Positions 24,318 to 36,800 of a stretch of DNA of 64,000 bases are shown here, piece by piece. Within the stretch, counting starts at the first letter, position 1; each line of letters opens with the position of its first letter. The notes under the pieces were generated by a model. It was not told the origin of the DNA, did no database searches, and saw nothing but the letters and a program-made list of their open reading frames with translations. The position numbers and the translations under genes are program-made. This DNA comes from Chelydra serpentina (taxonomy: Eukaryota > Chordata > Testudines > Chelydridae). The stretch covers positions 4,154,001 through 4,218,000 of the forward strand of contig JBAIAC010000018.1 in assembly GCA_037349315.1 (NCBI GenBank), written 5' to 3'.

Positions 24318-26705
24318 GCCCATCCTTGGTGGAATCCCTGCTCTTCTCTATCTATGAATCCCATCCCCAGTACAGACAAGTGAATCAAGACCTAGGCTGA
24401 TATCTCTCATACTTTAGGCGACATGATGTATTCTGTGAATAGTTCATATCATACATATTTTCACATGCCACTATTCTCTCTAATCTCTTCACCTACCTAC
24501 AACAAGTATGTGATGTACATCTCTTGGAATAACACGTGTGTTCCCAGTAGAAGGAGTTAGACCCAGTGTAGGTTATTGTCAAGATCTGTGTTTATCACAC
24601 AGCAATCTGTAGTGAACCTTATTAAAGTTATGTACTCATTTTTTTTCATAATTGCCCCCATTCAGACAATGGCTGGCAGCCAATAAAGCACTAAGTGGAA
24701 GCTTCTGTCTGTCTACCTGTCTTTTTGTAGCTAACAAAGTGTGCCGTTTTTTGTCTTGTAGACATTACACAATTCATTGTCACAGGGACTTATATTTAGA
24801 CTTGTAATAAATAAGTCTTGGACAAGGCCAAAGCCATTCAACTCTATTTCTTTGTACAGTAAGTCATGTATTTATTATACAGAGTGACACGTTAATACTA
24901 TGTTTGGCTTGAGTGCTTGTTCTTGACCGTATTCATCTGTTAAATATCCTAATTTAAAGAAGACAGCATCCTGGATAATATCAGTTGCATCAAGTGTGCC
25001 CACCAGTTAGGAATATGAGCCGCTGCTTCTAGCTGCTAGTTAACAGGCGTCCAACTTTATGGGTTGCTGTAATTTCCATGGTCTTCTCCTCCTTTGTGGA
25101 AGCATACCTTACAGCTCCATTCATACTCTACTTTGCTTCGGTAACATGGTAAAAGAGACAGAGGTCGCTTCAAAACAGTCTTGCTGGAGATGTGAGCATT
25201 TAAATATACTAGTTTCCAAGACAGAAAAGTGCTAAGGGTTCCAGACCTAATCTACATGGAAAATGCAGCAGTAGTTTTCTAAACAAGCAAGTAGTTTTTT
25301 GGGGGATGGGGCATCGGGAACAAGAAATTGACTCATGAAGTGGGAGGAAAAGCTCCTGCTTTCTATCAGCACAATTCACCTGACAGGCTCCCTTAACCTG
25401 CCAGCAGAATGGTTATAAGATGGCAGTTGCTCCTTCCTGGAAAATGGGGACAGAACTCAGATCTTCCTGATGATCTGCAAAAGATGGCACAGCGTATTAA
25501 TTGTAAATGATGCACATAGCAGCCATTTTGTGCGTTTTCAGTAATTTCTGCAGTCAGACAGGAGTTAGTAGCTCACTCAAGTGTGCGCGAGAGCTGCACT
25601 TAAAAAAGAAAATGAGGCCGGGGCAGCCATGAGGACTAGCTACCAATGTGGAAATGCTTCTGAACTATTTAAGAAAGGAAGGTGCTTTGTGCTTCGACAT
25701 GTGGTAGGCACCTTGCTCTTGCTGACACTCAAGACTTCAGCATCTGATTCCCTCTTCTCACCGGTTCATTAGGAATAAAGTATCAAGCTTGGCTGAATTA
25801 GCAGAGGTGTACAACCTGCTCTTCTCTCTGGTACAAGGAACCCCTAGCCTATATAATAAGTTGATTCCTTCCCCCAAAGGCTTTGCCTAATTGGGCTCAT
25901 GGATTCCCCCTCCAAAGAACAAAACAGCCAGATGTACACTGCATTAACTAGAACCACCTGGAATCAGTTATCTCCTTCAAGGCTATGCTCCTATTCTAGA
26001 CCTGTTCTATTCTAGAGGACTCTTCTGTAAACTTCTTTAACAAGACTCAAATTCCGACTTAAACATTCTATTTGCCTGCCTAGCTCAATGAGCAGTTTTT
26101 TGTTTTGGTGGCAAGTTTAAATATTAGGTTCTTTCCCCAAGATCCTCTTCCTGATATGAGTGGGATGTGTAGATTTTGGGGTTTGGGCTGCTAATTTTCC
26201 TGAGGCTTTTACAAGAATAGGTTAACTGGTGTGATTCTGGATCTCCCAGCATGAACATAAATGTGCTTCAGATAATGTTAGACCTTATCAGGATTATGTT
26301 CTTTGTCAATTCAGTTGGGAGGATAATTAAGGTGGGTATTTACTGTCTGGTAGATGAGACAAAACATCTTATAGCAAATCTACACACAGTTAAATTTAGC
26401 CGCTGATATCAGATGACTATTGGATGACGATAAGCACTTGTTCTAGCAGTGCAAAAACTCTTCTTTCAGCTAGATTGGCAACATCCAAATTTGTGAGGAA
26501 AGTAGAGGGAGGTGTGGAATCAATCACTTTGCACTGTTCATGCACAGCCATTCACAGTCCCTCAGGGAGATCTGGATTTAGGCACATGTATTTAAATACA
26601 TTTGTTTATTTGGACAGTAAGATAACGCCCTCCCAAGTGAAAGTTCTGATCTTAATATTGAATTTAGAACTAATACATAGTTTATTTGAGGACTTTAGCA
26701 ATATT
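24318..26705. other. Intron sequence, nothing recognised
   Basis: No gene or clear repeat in 2.4 kb. Reading frames near 25581 and 26424 show no domain features. Confidence 0.55.
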
Positions 26706-26815
26706 GGGCCTGATTCTCATTTACACTAAGACCCCGTTATACTGTTCTGGCGCTGCAAAGTGGCCTTATTGCCAGAGAAATGTAAAGAGGCCTTAGTGTA
26801 GAGAGAGTCAGGCCC
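26706..26815. repeat. Foldback (MITE-like) element, 110 bp
   Basis: The ends GGGCCTGATTCTCATTTACA and TGTAGAGAGAGTCAGGCCC are inverted copies, continuing inward with CTAAGACC and GGCCTTAG. The centre is GCGCTGCAAAG. No target duplication was established. Confidence 0.7.
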
Positions 26816-28080
26816 ATTGTAGCTAATTTTACATGAACAGAGCTTATTTGTCTAAAGCTGTCCCCACAGCGTGGTTCTAATATGCTCTTCACCACAATAA
26901 TTCTTGCTAAGACCATGGTGTTATTTTATCCATTCCAAAGGGAATTCCAGAGACATGAGTTGCATATTTAGCGCCTCTCATAGTAAGTCTTGCTGTTGCT
27001 CTGCAATTAAAAACATCTATACATTCACAAACATATCTGCCAGTGTCCATTCAACATCCAGAAATTAGGAAAGGGCGTTTGATTTGGGGAATCTCAACTT
27101 CCATCGATATATTTAGACTCGAACTCCAGTTCATGTAAATACGACTTGTCCACACATGTAACAGTTCAAAAAATTTTCACCTAAAAGAATGTAATCCTTT
27201 ATTTAAACTTGTTAAAGTTGTAAAGTTGAGGCCTTCATCATAGTATAAAATCCCAACAAAGGACAGTATTGTGCCCTCAAATATACATGCCCTAATTGTG
27301 TTTTGAGGAAGTGCAAGAGAGCAGAATTCTGCCCAAAATCCAAGTAGTTATCCTTCTCTTTATATATGAAGGTAATGCTTCCAGTCACAGAAAGAAGGTG
27401 GTATGAAAGAGAGAAAAAATCCTGACAGCTATTTCACCTCTGACCTCTATAGCATGGAAAAAATCCTACCACCAAAGCAGTTCCAACTAATCTCTCTCCC
27501 ATAAAATAAAATCCTTTAATCCGAGCCCATCTTTCTTGCCCCTTAGCTATTGTTCTTTGCAATGTGCATATTACAAAAATAAAATTAAAAGGGGTGACAT
27601 AACTAGGTTGTAAAACAAAAATATTTACAGTTTGAGCAAGTTTAATCGTAGAAAATTGTAATACCAGCCAAAAAATGTCTCACAAACCCAGTTATTTTAT
27701 ACAAATCGTAAAGGCCCCAACTTTTGTTAAATTAAAGTTAATATGAAGCAGATCCAGTGTTTGTACTGGAATGGATAAATGTGTTGTGTATAGGAGCTCT
27801 CTTAAGCCATTTAACCGCTCAAGCTGGTAACGTTCGCTTCATTCTTCAAAAGCACTGTGGCATTAACTGGGCAGAGAGGTGTATATCTTCCCTTCCCATT
27901 CGCATCCTAAAATCTCATCCTAACAGGATAAACCCATGTGTAATCCACATCCACACCTATTTGACATAAATGAGTGCGGAATCTTGCCTAATAAGGGCTC
28001 AGTCCTAGAAACAAACACTTATTGCTGAGAGTAGAACATACTACTGTAAGAAACCCTATTAACATCATTGGGGTTACTCA
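26816..28080. other. Intron sequence, nothing recognised
   Basis: No gene or clear repeat. Confidence 0.55.
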
Positions 28081-28505
28081 GGATTAAAGGATTAGAAAAC
28101 CTGCCCTATAGCGATAGACTCAAGGAGCTCAATCTTAGTTTAACAAAAAGAAGATTAAGGGGTGACTTAATTAGTCAATAAGTACCGACATGGGGAACAG
28201 ATATTTAATAATGGGCTCTTCAGTCTATCAGAAAAAGGTATAATTCGATCCAGCCGCTGGAAGCGAAAACTAGACAAATTCAGACTGGAAATAAAGGGTA
28301 CATTTTTAACATTAGGGTAGTTAACCATTGGAACAATTTACCAAGTCATGGTGGATTCTCCATCACAGACCGTTTTTAAATCAAGATTGGATGTTTTTCT
28401 GGAAAATCTGTTCCACAAGTTATTTTGGGGAAGTTCTCTTGCCTGTGTTATACAAGAGGTCACACTATGATCACAGTATCCTTTCTGGTCTCGGAATCTA
28501 TGAAT
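28081..28505 (+). mobile_element. CR1 LINE 3' end
   Basis: This holds the final reverse-transcriptase stretch and 3' UTR. It translates in pieces to GLENLPYSDRLKEL and TKRRLRGDLI, then has the blocks ACATTTTTAACATTAGGGTA, CCATTGGAACAATTTACCAA and TTTTTAAATCAAGATTGGATG, and ends CTCGGAATCTATGAA. It is 5' truncated and decayed. Confidence 0.88.
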
Positions 28506-28905
28506 GGTTGTTGGCGTCCGTTAGTCTCGAGAGACGATGGATATGCGCCCATGGGGAATGTTTAGCGAAGCTGGAGTGTCCTCTCCAGGGCGCAAGCCAG
28601 GGCAGGGTGAACAGCTGTTGCCCATGCAGCAGAACCCCCCTCTCCATGCAACTGATGGATCCAAGGGAAAGACAACGTCGATACAACTTGGCACCAGTGG
28701 CGTCGCAGGAGTTGCCGGAATGACGTTGAGGACAATGTCAGACCGCCATCGGGACTCCGACACCAGATTTGGTTTCAGGGTTGACTCCCTTAGCCTTTCC
28801 CATGAGTGGGTATTGCCACAAGGCAGCGGAGGTTTTAAATCAGAGTTTTCCTTCTCCTAGGTGGGCTGCCTTCCAAGGCTGACAAGCCCCACCTACCCGG
28901 AAAGA
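28506..28905. repeat. Unclassified GC-rich interspersed repeat
   Basis: The unit starts at the end of a CR1 tail with TTGGCGTCCGTTAGTCTCGA and runs to about ACCTACCCGG. I recognise TTAGTCTCGAGAGACGATGG and CAGCTTGGCACC-like blocks as common in reptile genomes but cannot assign a class. A 107-codon plus-strand frame (28537-28860) has no known domain. Confidence 0.5.
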
Positions 28906-29290
28906 CACCTCTTTCCTTACTGAATGGTAGCAAGCAACTATGTCCAGTAGTAATTGTTTCCATGTTTGTGCCCTAAAGTTTACATGTTTGCTCCAGAATT
29001 TTGTTCTTCATTTAGTACTGGTGTATTCCATGTTTGACATAGAGAGTACAACCCTACTGGCATTTCAAAGTCTAATAGAATTCCAAAATGAGTAGATGAA
29101 AGGAATGCAGTAATGTAATATATTTCAATCTTAATAAGGCATTTGATATTATATCACAAAATCTGACTTAAAATTGTTTCAGATTGGCTTGAATATGAAC
29201 TCTCTCATGTGGACTGAAAGCTAGCTGGGGACTAGAATAAAGGGTAATTATTAACAGCAGTATGCCATAATAAGGCAGGTGTCTACTAGG
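28906..29290. other. Intron sequence, nothing recognised
   Basis: AT-rich, no gene or clear repeat. Confidence 0.5.
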
Positions 29291-29293
29291 GCA

Positions 29294-29350
29294 GCGGTTC
29301 TCAACCAGGGGTATGTGTACCCCTGGGGGTACACAGAGGTCTTCTGTAGA
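29294..29350 (+). mobile_element. Truncated hAT end
   Basis: CAGCGGTTCTCAACCAGGGG and the following GGGGGTACACAGAGGTCTTC match the left end of the hAT at 16704. The rest is missing; the copy is joined directly to the next fragment. Confidence 0.8.
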
Positions 29351-29354
29351 AGCG

Positions 29355-29436
29355 ACAAAGAGTCCTCCTGTGGCACCTTATAGACTAACAGACGTATTGG
29401 AGCATAAGCTTTCGTGGGTGAATGCCCACTCGTTGG
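29355..29436 (-). mobile_element. Penelope-like tail fragment (family 2)
   Basis: The minus strand reads GTGGGCATTCACCCACGAAA, then GCTTATGCTCCAATACGTCT and GTTAGTCTATAAGGTGCCAC. This is the same tail as at 43472-43540. Assignment to Penelope-like elements is an inference from shared end structure with the family at 55648. Confidence 0.55.
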
Positions 29437-32400
29437 ACAATGAAAACGTTAGGAGGCAAGTTTAAAAGCAGGAATTACATATACAACAGCTTGGCTAAAA
29501 GATGCCCCAGGAGGCACGTTGATAGTGTAAATTCTATGGATGGAGTATTTTTTGGGAAATAGTGTATTCAGACTTACCAAGTGCCATGCATCTCATGTGA
29601 CATTTAATCCTACAGGCTCCCCTTTACAAGTCCCCCCAGACTGAGCTAAATGTTATATGGTTAGCTGGACTCCATGCTATGAGCAAGGCTTATGCTGCTG
29701 TTGACTGCTTTGCCGCTGGGACAGCTCTCCAGTCTCCCATTGATTCCTGGGCAGCGTGCAGCTCTCCAGTTCAGAGAAGGAAGGATATAGCTGCAGGGGA
29801 GGTGAGGTGCTAATGGGATAGGGGGGAAAGGGAAAGGTTAAGAAAGGGGAGCTAATTGGAGAGGGAGGTAGGCGGCGCAAAAGTTAATGTGGGGAGGGAC
29901 ACAGGGTGCTAATGGGGAAAGGATGAAGACAACCTCTAACAGAGGGATAGGATGGGACCCGATGCAGAAGCTGGCTTGGTGAATGGGGAGGCTTATGGAA
30001 GCAGGGGCAGGATGGGAGAGGGTCCCACAAGCAGCCCTCGTTCCTCAGTCTGTTTATTGGGTCTCAATTCCAGCTCGCATGTCACTAGCTCATTACCTAC
30101 TCAGTGCTAATTGCCAGACTCACCAGAGAGAGCAAGTATTGCATGGGCCATGGAGACTGAACTCTGCCTGTTTCCCTGTTACTCCTAGAAAAAGTCCGCC
30201 TCAATCAGGGATGAGACATGCTGCCAGAACAGTGTGTACGGGAAGCTTTTCCTGTTGTTGCTCGGTAGATTAGCAGATGACTTCAAGCCTCACTGCTGAC
30301 CTTTGACTAGCACAAAATCCACACGATATTTGAAGCTGAAGTTTATTGTTGTTGGAAATATTTTTAAATAAAAAATTAGCTTATTAGGTCATTTGCATTA
30401 ATTGTCACATAGAGTTTGGCAGCTGTGAACAGTCTCCAGCAATGATGAATCCAATCCTAACCATGATTGTGGTAATGAATGAGAACCAGAAAGTAAAACT
30501 GCCTTAGAAACAAAAGGGAAGCTAGCTAGTCAATTTACAAGCTGAGTGAAATGATGCAGACCACAAACAGCCAGCAGAGGTGGATTGCAAAAGGAGACTC
30601 TTAGGTGAAATATGGTTTTTTTTTATAATTATAAGTTTTATGTTGACTATTTATCTTTAAAAAACAGTTTTGTTGCCTTTTATAAATACATTCAAAAAAG
30701 GGAAAGTCAACCTTGCCCTACTAAGGTATTTTGAGGAGGTTCAGTTGGTTGGTAGAAGGAGAGCATTTCTCACAGAAGCAAAGCTATAATAATATAGCTC
30801 TCCTCTCTTACCAAATCTTTTTCCATGGAATCATGGAAAGGCATTACTTTAAGTTTTCTCTGTAGTGTTTCTTGTTCAACAGGGTTGACCTAACTGTGGC
30901 TGAAATTCTTGTTTCATCCTTGCATGTTAATCATTTATATGGAATTGCAGCCTTATGTATGTAGAAGAGAGATTCAGTTGCTGTAAATTCTATTAAAATA
31001 CAAGATCATCGCTAAAGAAGTCATAGGCATCTTCATGAGTTCACCTTTGTTAGATGGGTTGCTAATCAGGGATGCTTGGAAGCATTACAGCATCTACTGT
31101 TAAAATACTTTGCATACCAACAGTAGTAAAAAGTGGACACACTTCCAGTGGGACTCAATATGTGATGGTTGATCCTTTGTGTGGCTTTTGTGGATTTTTA
31201 TCATAAATATGAGGGATTTAAATCACAGTCTGATTTTTTTGTGATAAGGCCCTACAGTGAATTGCTGTAAATCTTCTCTGTGCTAATTCCAAACTATTTG
31301 TGTTTTTGGAAGATAGACATTTAAATTTAGGTTTCTATGGAAGGTCTAATATTTGACAGGAGCAACTTTTTAAATTCATAGATACATGCATATACCTAAC
31401 TTCTACATTATTGTTTTCATTTTGCTTCCTGGGACAAATGCTACTCATAAAGACAGGTACTAGGTTAATCCAGTATGTTTCAAGCATTTCAGAAGGAAAC
31501 GAGGCACTACCACCTTAGGAATGATAGGTGCAACACATAAAATGTACATAATTATAAAGATTTTAAAGAAAAGTGTTGTATGGTGTCTGAAAGCTGCTAT
31601 ATAAACTCTTATTAGTGTGTTCCATGACAACTCTGACCTTTCCTCTTATTAGTATTACTCTATCATTTGTAATGTTAAATTCTTCAGGAAAAACAGAAAC
31701 TTGCTGTGTGCTTAGATGCACTTCTACCTTCCAAAATTATTTTTAAATTAAACAAGACATTTTCCACACTAGAAATATGTCAGAGGTTTTCCTCAAATAG
31801 AAACTTTCAGACTTCCTCTCCTGTTAGTGCCCCTAAAGGAGCACTAGCATACTTGAATTATAAACAAACAAGGGTCTATGGAAGCTTGCCTGAAAAAATA
31901 ATTTACACTAAAACATGGTAAATAGTTTACATCTCCTTAGGACTCTGGGTTGCATCATGGCACTGCTATTTGAAACAAACAAATGTGCCACATCACAAGA
32001 CACACGTTTCTGAACTTTGGCAATGGGAAGGCAGTTGTTTCTGGAGAGACAGGGAGTTTGCTCTATACAGTATCTTTTGCTCTGAAAGCAAAGACATCTG
32101 TAAATGTCATACCAACAGGCAGATCGAGTTTAGCAGCTGACCAAGCGGCAGTCATTACATTTGTTTTAGGCAATGAATGTCAGAACAGTGTTTGAAAGGT
32201 ATTAGGGAATTTCAAGGATAAAATGCGCTAGCTTCATTTTAAAAAAAGGAAGTTATCCGTTTGTTTCTGATTCAGATCTTCAAGGACACAAAGTGACACC
32301 TCAGTATAAAGAATAATTAATTTGCATAGACTTTTTTTCTATCAGTTGAAAGTGGTTATTTAAAAAGTAAATGATTCCTTGCAATGATTTAATCTGAAAT

Positions 32401-33928
32401 ATCGATCTCCAACTCCACAGAACTACCTAGAATACTATCAGTTAATAAACCCCGTCTCATGTAGTCTAGGATTGGAAGATGGAATGGCCTAGGAAATACC
32501 ATAACCAGGGATAGAGGGCGCCTGTTCACCCATGATTGCCAATGAATTTTACAAGAAATGCTTCTTGTGGTCACCATTTTTTTCCATGGGACAAGGCACT
32601 CCCTACAAGCAAACAGTGGGAGTGCAGTGGAATGAAGTCCTTTGTCCTTACACTAATTGCTCAGTTTTGAGAGGCAAGTAACAAAGGTTAATGGCTGGAC
32701 TGCGCTGTCCTCCGTTTCTTCTCCTCCAGTAACCTCTGGAAACCTTTCATTGAGATGACATCTAGTGTCACCCTCTTTAACATTGTCTGGCTGACTTGAA
32801 GCAGGAAAGGGTCTGTCCCCTGCCTGCCAGATAGTCCCTTGTGATTGTCCTATAAGCTGGTGCCCTTATACAGCAGCCAGATTGGAAGGAGACACAGGAA
32901 AAGGGTGAAGAGACTGAAAACAATGTTTACTGTGACATTCTGTCTCTGCTGGAGAAGGGAAGTTGGAGGGACTGATAAATGAATCGCTGTCCATCAAAAT
33001 CAAGATTGTGAATGCAGGCTCAATGGATTTAAAGATATTGTGTTTTATTAACTAAGCCCTCTGGTTTGTGCCCTGCTGCAGACGATATCCTTCCACTTTT
33101 TTTGGTAAGGTCACGAGTGGGCAGCTGCTTACATGTGACAGGTTAGATGTGTGATGCATGGTACAGTAGTCATAAAATATGTTTGCAGAAACAACGGGCT
33201 CTTTCCTCTACTTCACCTATTTAACAGTTTGTAGATTTCTTTTCAGATGAATTTAGACAAGTCAGAGTACTAATCTGATTTATTGGACAGATAACTTTAT
33301 TTTAATTATCCATTCATGAGGGGAGGGAGAATTCTAACCATGGCCGAACAACCTGTTTTCAATTTTACCATATTTTGGTTGGTAGTAGCTCACTTGAGCT
33401 ATTCTAATAAAATAGTCCTTATTGTTCTTTTAATTCTTGGATGGAAAATGCACCCTTAACATGGTTTTATTATTATTGCTGCCAAATGTGAAAAGACGCT
33501 GTACTGTAATAGTAAAGCAAATGAGAAATATGCTGTAATGATCTGGCTAGAGCACCATTGCCCTTCTCCTGCTCACCACGATTCTCTTTTAAGTCAGAGC
33601 CTGGGGTTTTAAAGCAGAAGATCCTGACTTCTGTCCCCACTTCCCTGCTATTGTTAAAATATTCCACTTGGTCATGATGTACTGCATAGAGACAACTGTA
33701 AAAGCTTGAGGGAAACCAGCAGATTTTAGACTCTACAGACCGAGCTGAGTTCTGCCTTCATTTACAATGGTGCCATCCCAGTTTCCTTGAGTGGCTGCAC
33801 GCATCCCGGGTACTTGTAGAGAGAACTGAACTCAATATGTACATTTCTAATTTGATTTACATCAGCTGTGCGGTTGGAGTGACGTCACTGGGAATTTTGC
33901 CTTAATAAAGACTTGGGCTGTGAAAGCC
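29437..33928. other. Intron sequence, nothing recognised
   Basis: This is 4.5 kb with no gene. A G-rich patch lies at 29810-29900. No clear repeat is seen. Confidence 0.5.
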
Positions 33929-33978
33929 TGGCCTCATTAAAGTCAGTGGCAAAATTCCCATTGACTTCAGTGAGCCAG
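33929..33978. repeat. Short foldback element
   Basis: CCTGGCCTCATTAAAGTCAG pairs with the inverse TTGACTTCAGTGAGCCAGG around the centre CAAAATTCCC. It resembles the inverted unit at 36739-36800. Confidence 0.5.
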
Positions 33979-35167
33979 GATTGCAACCTGTAGGTTCAGT
34001 ATTTTAACCCAAGTAAATATTTCAGGATCAGGCCCTATGACAGATTGTTACAGACTAAACAGTAATCACTTTACTCTTCCCTGAAATGCAGCCACCTCTC
34101 GGATGAATCAGGGCAAATTAACAACATACAACAACACAACAGTTAGGACAAAATCTGAAGTTGAATACTGTATCCTATTAAAATTGCAGCAAGAATTTAA
34201 CTAGGCAAGATGTAGCATAACTGAATTAGTTATTTTAATATCAGTTTCCTTTTTCATCTTATGGCTATTTAGCTTATGAATTTTTGAAAGTAATTAAAGG
34301 GCAATGTTTACATATCTTTCTTCATACTTAGAATTCTGATTAATCTCTGACATTCTCCTTTTAATGTATCTTCCAGGATTTCTTCATTTGACATTAATTT
34401 TCATATACAAATTTACAAAATCGTGTAGCTTTTACAATAAAGTATTTTTCTCACAAAGACATGTCATAGGTTTGTCTGAAAAGTGTGTTTCTTAGACTTT
34501 TCCAGGTAATTATTAAAGGATGCCTTATGGTGTTTTTCAAAATTAGGTGTTCAGCATTGTACTGATGGTCAGTACAGTAAACTCACTGTATAGTATGTTG
34601 ACACCTCCATAGCTTGTAGAATTGACAATGAAGATCAAATTGTTCTTACCTTAGAAATCAGGTCTTTAAACTCCAACTTCAAGCTGACTGCCAAAACACA
34701 GCTATCAATGTAAGTGCATCCGACAATTTCCCCAAATAATATCCCATCTTAGTTTTCTGGGTACAAATCAGAAAATGAAACATCTGTGTGAAGTGACTCA
34801 TAGTTCTGTTCTTAAACAGGATCAAAAGAACCACAAATCCCTTTAAATTTGGGCAAGGTTAGTAACACTTGCTTCAGTATGGTATTGGCATGCTTGTTAC
34901 TTCTGCCATCTGTTTTATGCGTCAACTTTAGCTGTGAAACACGCTACATATCACGTGCATGTGTTCTGTAAGCAGGGTATTATAGAGAAATAAACGTTGA
35001 GCAGGAATAGTTGGTAACCTGTAGACAAATGTTATGTTTTACAGAAGAGAATTGTTAGCTTTAGCCCTTATATTTTCCAATTTTTAAAATATATTTTAAG
35101 GCTGTTACTTCCGAGTTTCTGCACAGCTGCCTTTTAACTATTTGTGAAGCGGCCATTGTCTAATTCA
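33979..35167. other. Intron sequence, nothing recognised
   Basis: AT-rich, no gene or clear repeat. Confidence 0.5.
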
Positions 35168-35205
35168 GCGGTTCTCAAACTGTGGGTCGGGAGCCCATAA
35201 TGTCT
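35168..35205 (+). mobile_element. Truncated hAT end
   Basis: CAGCGGTTCTCAAACTGTGG and the following GTCGGGAGCCC have the form of hAT ends in the window. No right end was found. Confidence 0.5.
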
Positions 35206-35658
35206 GCTAAATCATTGAAAATTTCCCCTTAAATAAGAGTTTGCTCTAAATTGATACGGAATTTCCAAAACACAATGAGTTTGGCTTTTTCCACTAGTAA
35301 TTTAGGGCAAAAACACAGTATCATGTTCTGTATCAAAGCAAATGGGCTTCTCCAAGGTTTCTCTGAAGCTTGCAAGGGAATTCAGCCCCATTCGCCCAGT
35401 TCATAGAGTGACGTATCCCCATCTGCCATCACCAGTCCATGGAGCAGCTAGTTTGGGAAGGAATGCGCCATGGGAGTTTAAACTATAGGTGAGGAAGATA
35501 GTCAGTGTGAGTGCATAGTCACAGATTCCCCAGACCCAGCCTTTCATGCTTAACAGGACTTGCCCTTAAACTCCCTCCATGTGCAGGGGCATAGTGATGC
35601 TGATTCTGCTAACTCCAGTACTCTCTGTGCTTGGGAAGGGGTGTGGGCAGGATAGTGC
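35206..35658. other. Intron sequence, nothing recognised
   Basis: No gene or clear repeat. Confidence 0.5.
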
Positions 35659-35666
35659 CTCTAATG

Positions 35667-35972
35667 CAGGGGTTGGCAACCTTTCAGAAGTGGTGTGCCG
35701 AGTCTTCATTTGTTCACTCTGATTTAAGGTTTCGCGTGCCAGTGATACATTTTAACATTTTTAGAAGGTCTCTTTCTATAAGTCTATAAGATATAACTAA
35801 ACTATTGCTGTATGTAAAGTAAATAAGGTTTTAAAAATGTGTAAGAAACTTCATTTAAAATTAAAATGCAGAGCCCCCCAGACCAGTGGCCAGGACCCGG
35901 GCAGTGTGAGTGCCACTGAAAATCAACTCGCGTGCCACCTTTGGCATGTGTGCCAAAGGTTGCCTACCCCTG
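35667..35972. mobile_element. Non-autonomous hAT element, 306 bp
   Basis: The left end CAGGGGTTGGCAACCTTTC and the right end AAAGGTTGCCTACCCCTG are terminal inverted repeats. An exact 8-bp duplication CTCTAATG flanks it (35659-35666 and 35973-35980). The interior has an AT-rich middle and a GC-rich right part with GTGGCCAGGACCCGGGCAGT. Confidence 0.95.
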
Positions 35973-35980
35973 CTCTAATG

Positions 35981-36738
35981 CATTGCTTGCCATAGAATGA
36001 ACATGTAAGCATTGCATTAGAAAAGAATTGCACAGGCTTATATGAAAATGAATCCCTGTGCATATTTACTGTGTATCCAAACACCTTTTTTTTTCTCCCT
36101 GGTAAATTCTGATCAGACCAATAACAGGGCTATACAGCACAGAAACAACCTCTTGTTCGTCAGAGGTTTGACCACCAACACGTTCTTCAGCAATGTTAAT
36201 ATTTTGCGGAAGACAAATAACTTCTTATATTTCTTCATCCTATATTTGGCATCTATTTCCTTATATATTCCGATGGAAAATATTGCACAACAAGTGCATT
36301 TACTTATGCTTAAGGTATTTATAATAAGTTACACTACATTACACTAATGAAGAAGTTTACTCTAATTTAACAGCTTTGCCTAGCTATAAAATAAACTATT
36401 TTATACCATTTGAAAAGTTAACAGCTTGCAAAAATATTTTTCTTTCTCTCAGAAAGTATACAGCATCCCAGCATGAAACATATATTTGGTTTAAGCACCT
36501 AGGTTCTTGTTATTCAGTGCATTTTTAGAGTTTGTCTGGATATTTTAAATGACACTGCTGTCAGAGAACAATATCCATCTGTGTTTTTTTTTTTAAGTAA
36601 CAGCCAGAAAAGTGAAAGGAAATACAGCTGGGTTTTTTTTCATTTGCATCAGTGAAAGTAACTATCTTGTAACTTCAAGGAAGGCCTCAAGTCAATTGAT
36701 ATTTGATTGGCTAGTCATTAGTTTTACACCCGGGTTGA
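35981..36738. other. Intron sequence, nothing recognised
   Basis: AT-rich. A 101-codon frame at 36042-36347 has no domain features. Confidence 0.5.
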
Positions 36739-36800
36739 AATACTGGCCTGACTGAAGTCAGTGGCAAAACATGCATTGATTTCAATGGGGTCAAAGTTTC
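36739..36800. repeat. Short foldback element
   Basis: TGAAATACTGGCCTGACTGA pairs with the inverse TTTCAATGGGGTCAAAGTTT around the centre CAAAACATGC. Confidence 0.45.

Noticed and set aside
28328..28860. Frames of 107 and 131 codons as host genes
   Set aside because: They span a CR1 tail and an unclassified repeat, with no recognised domain.
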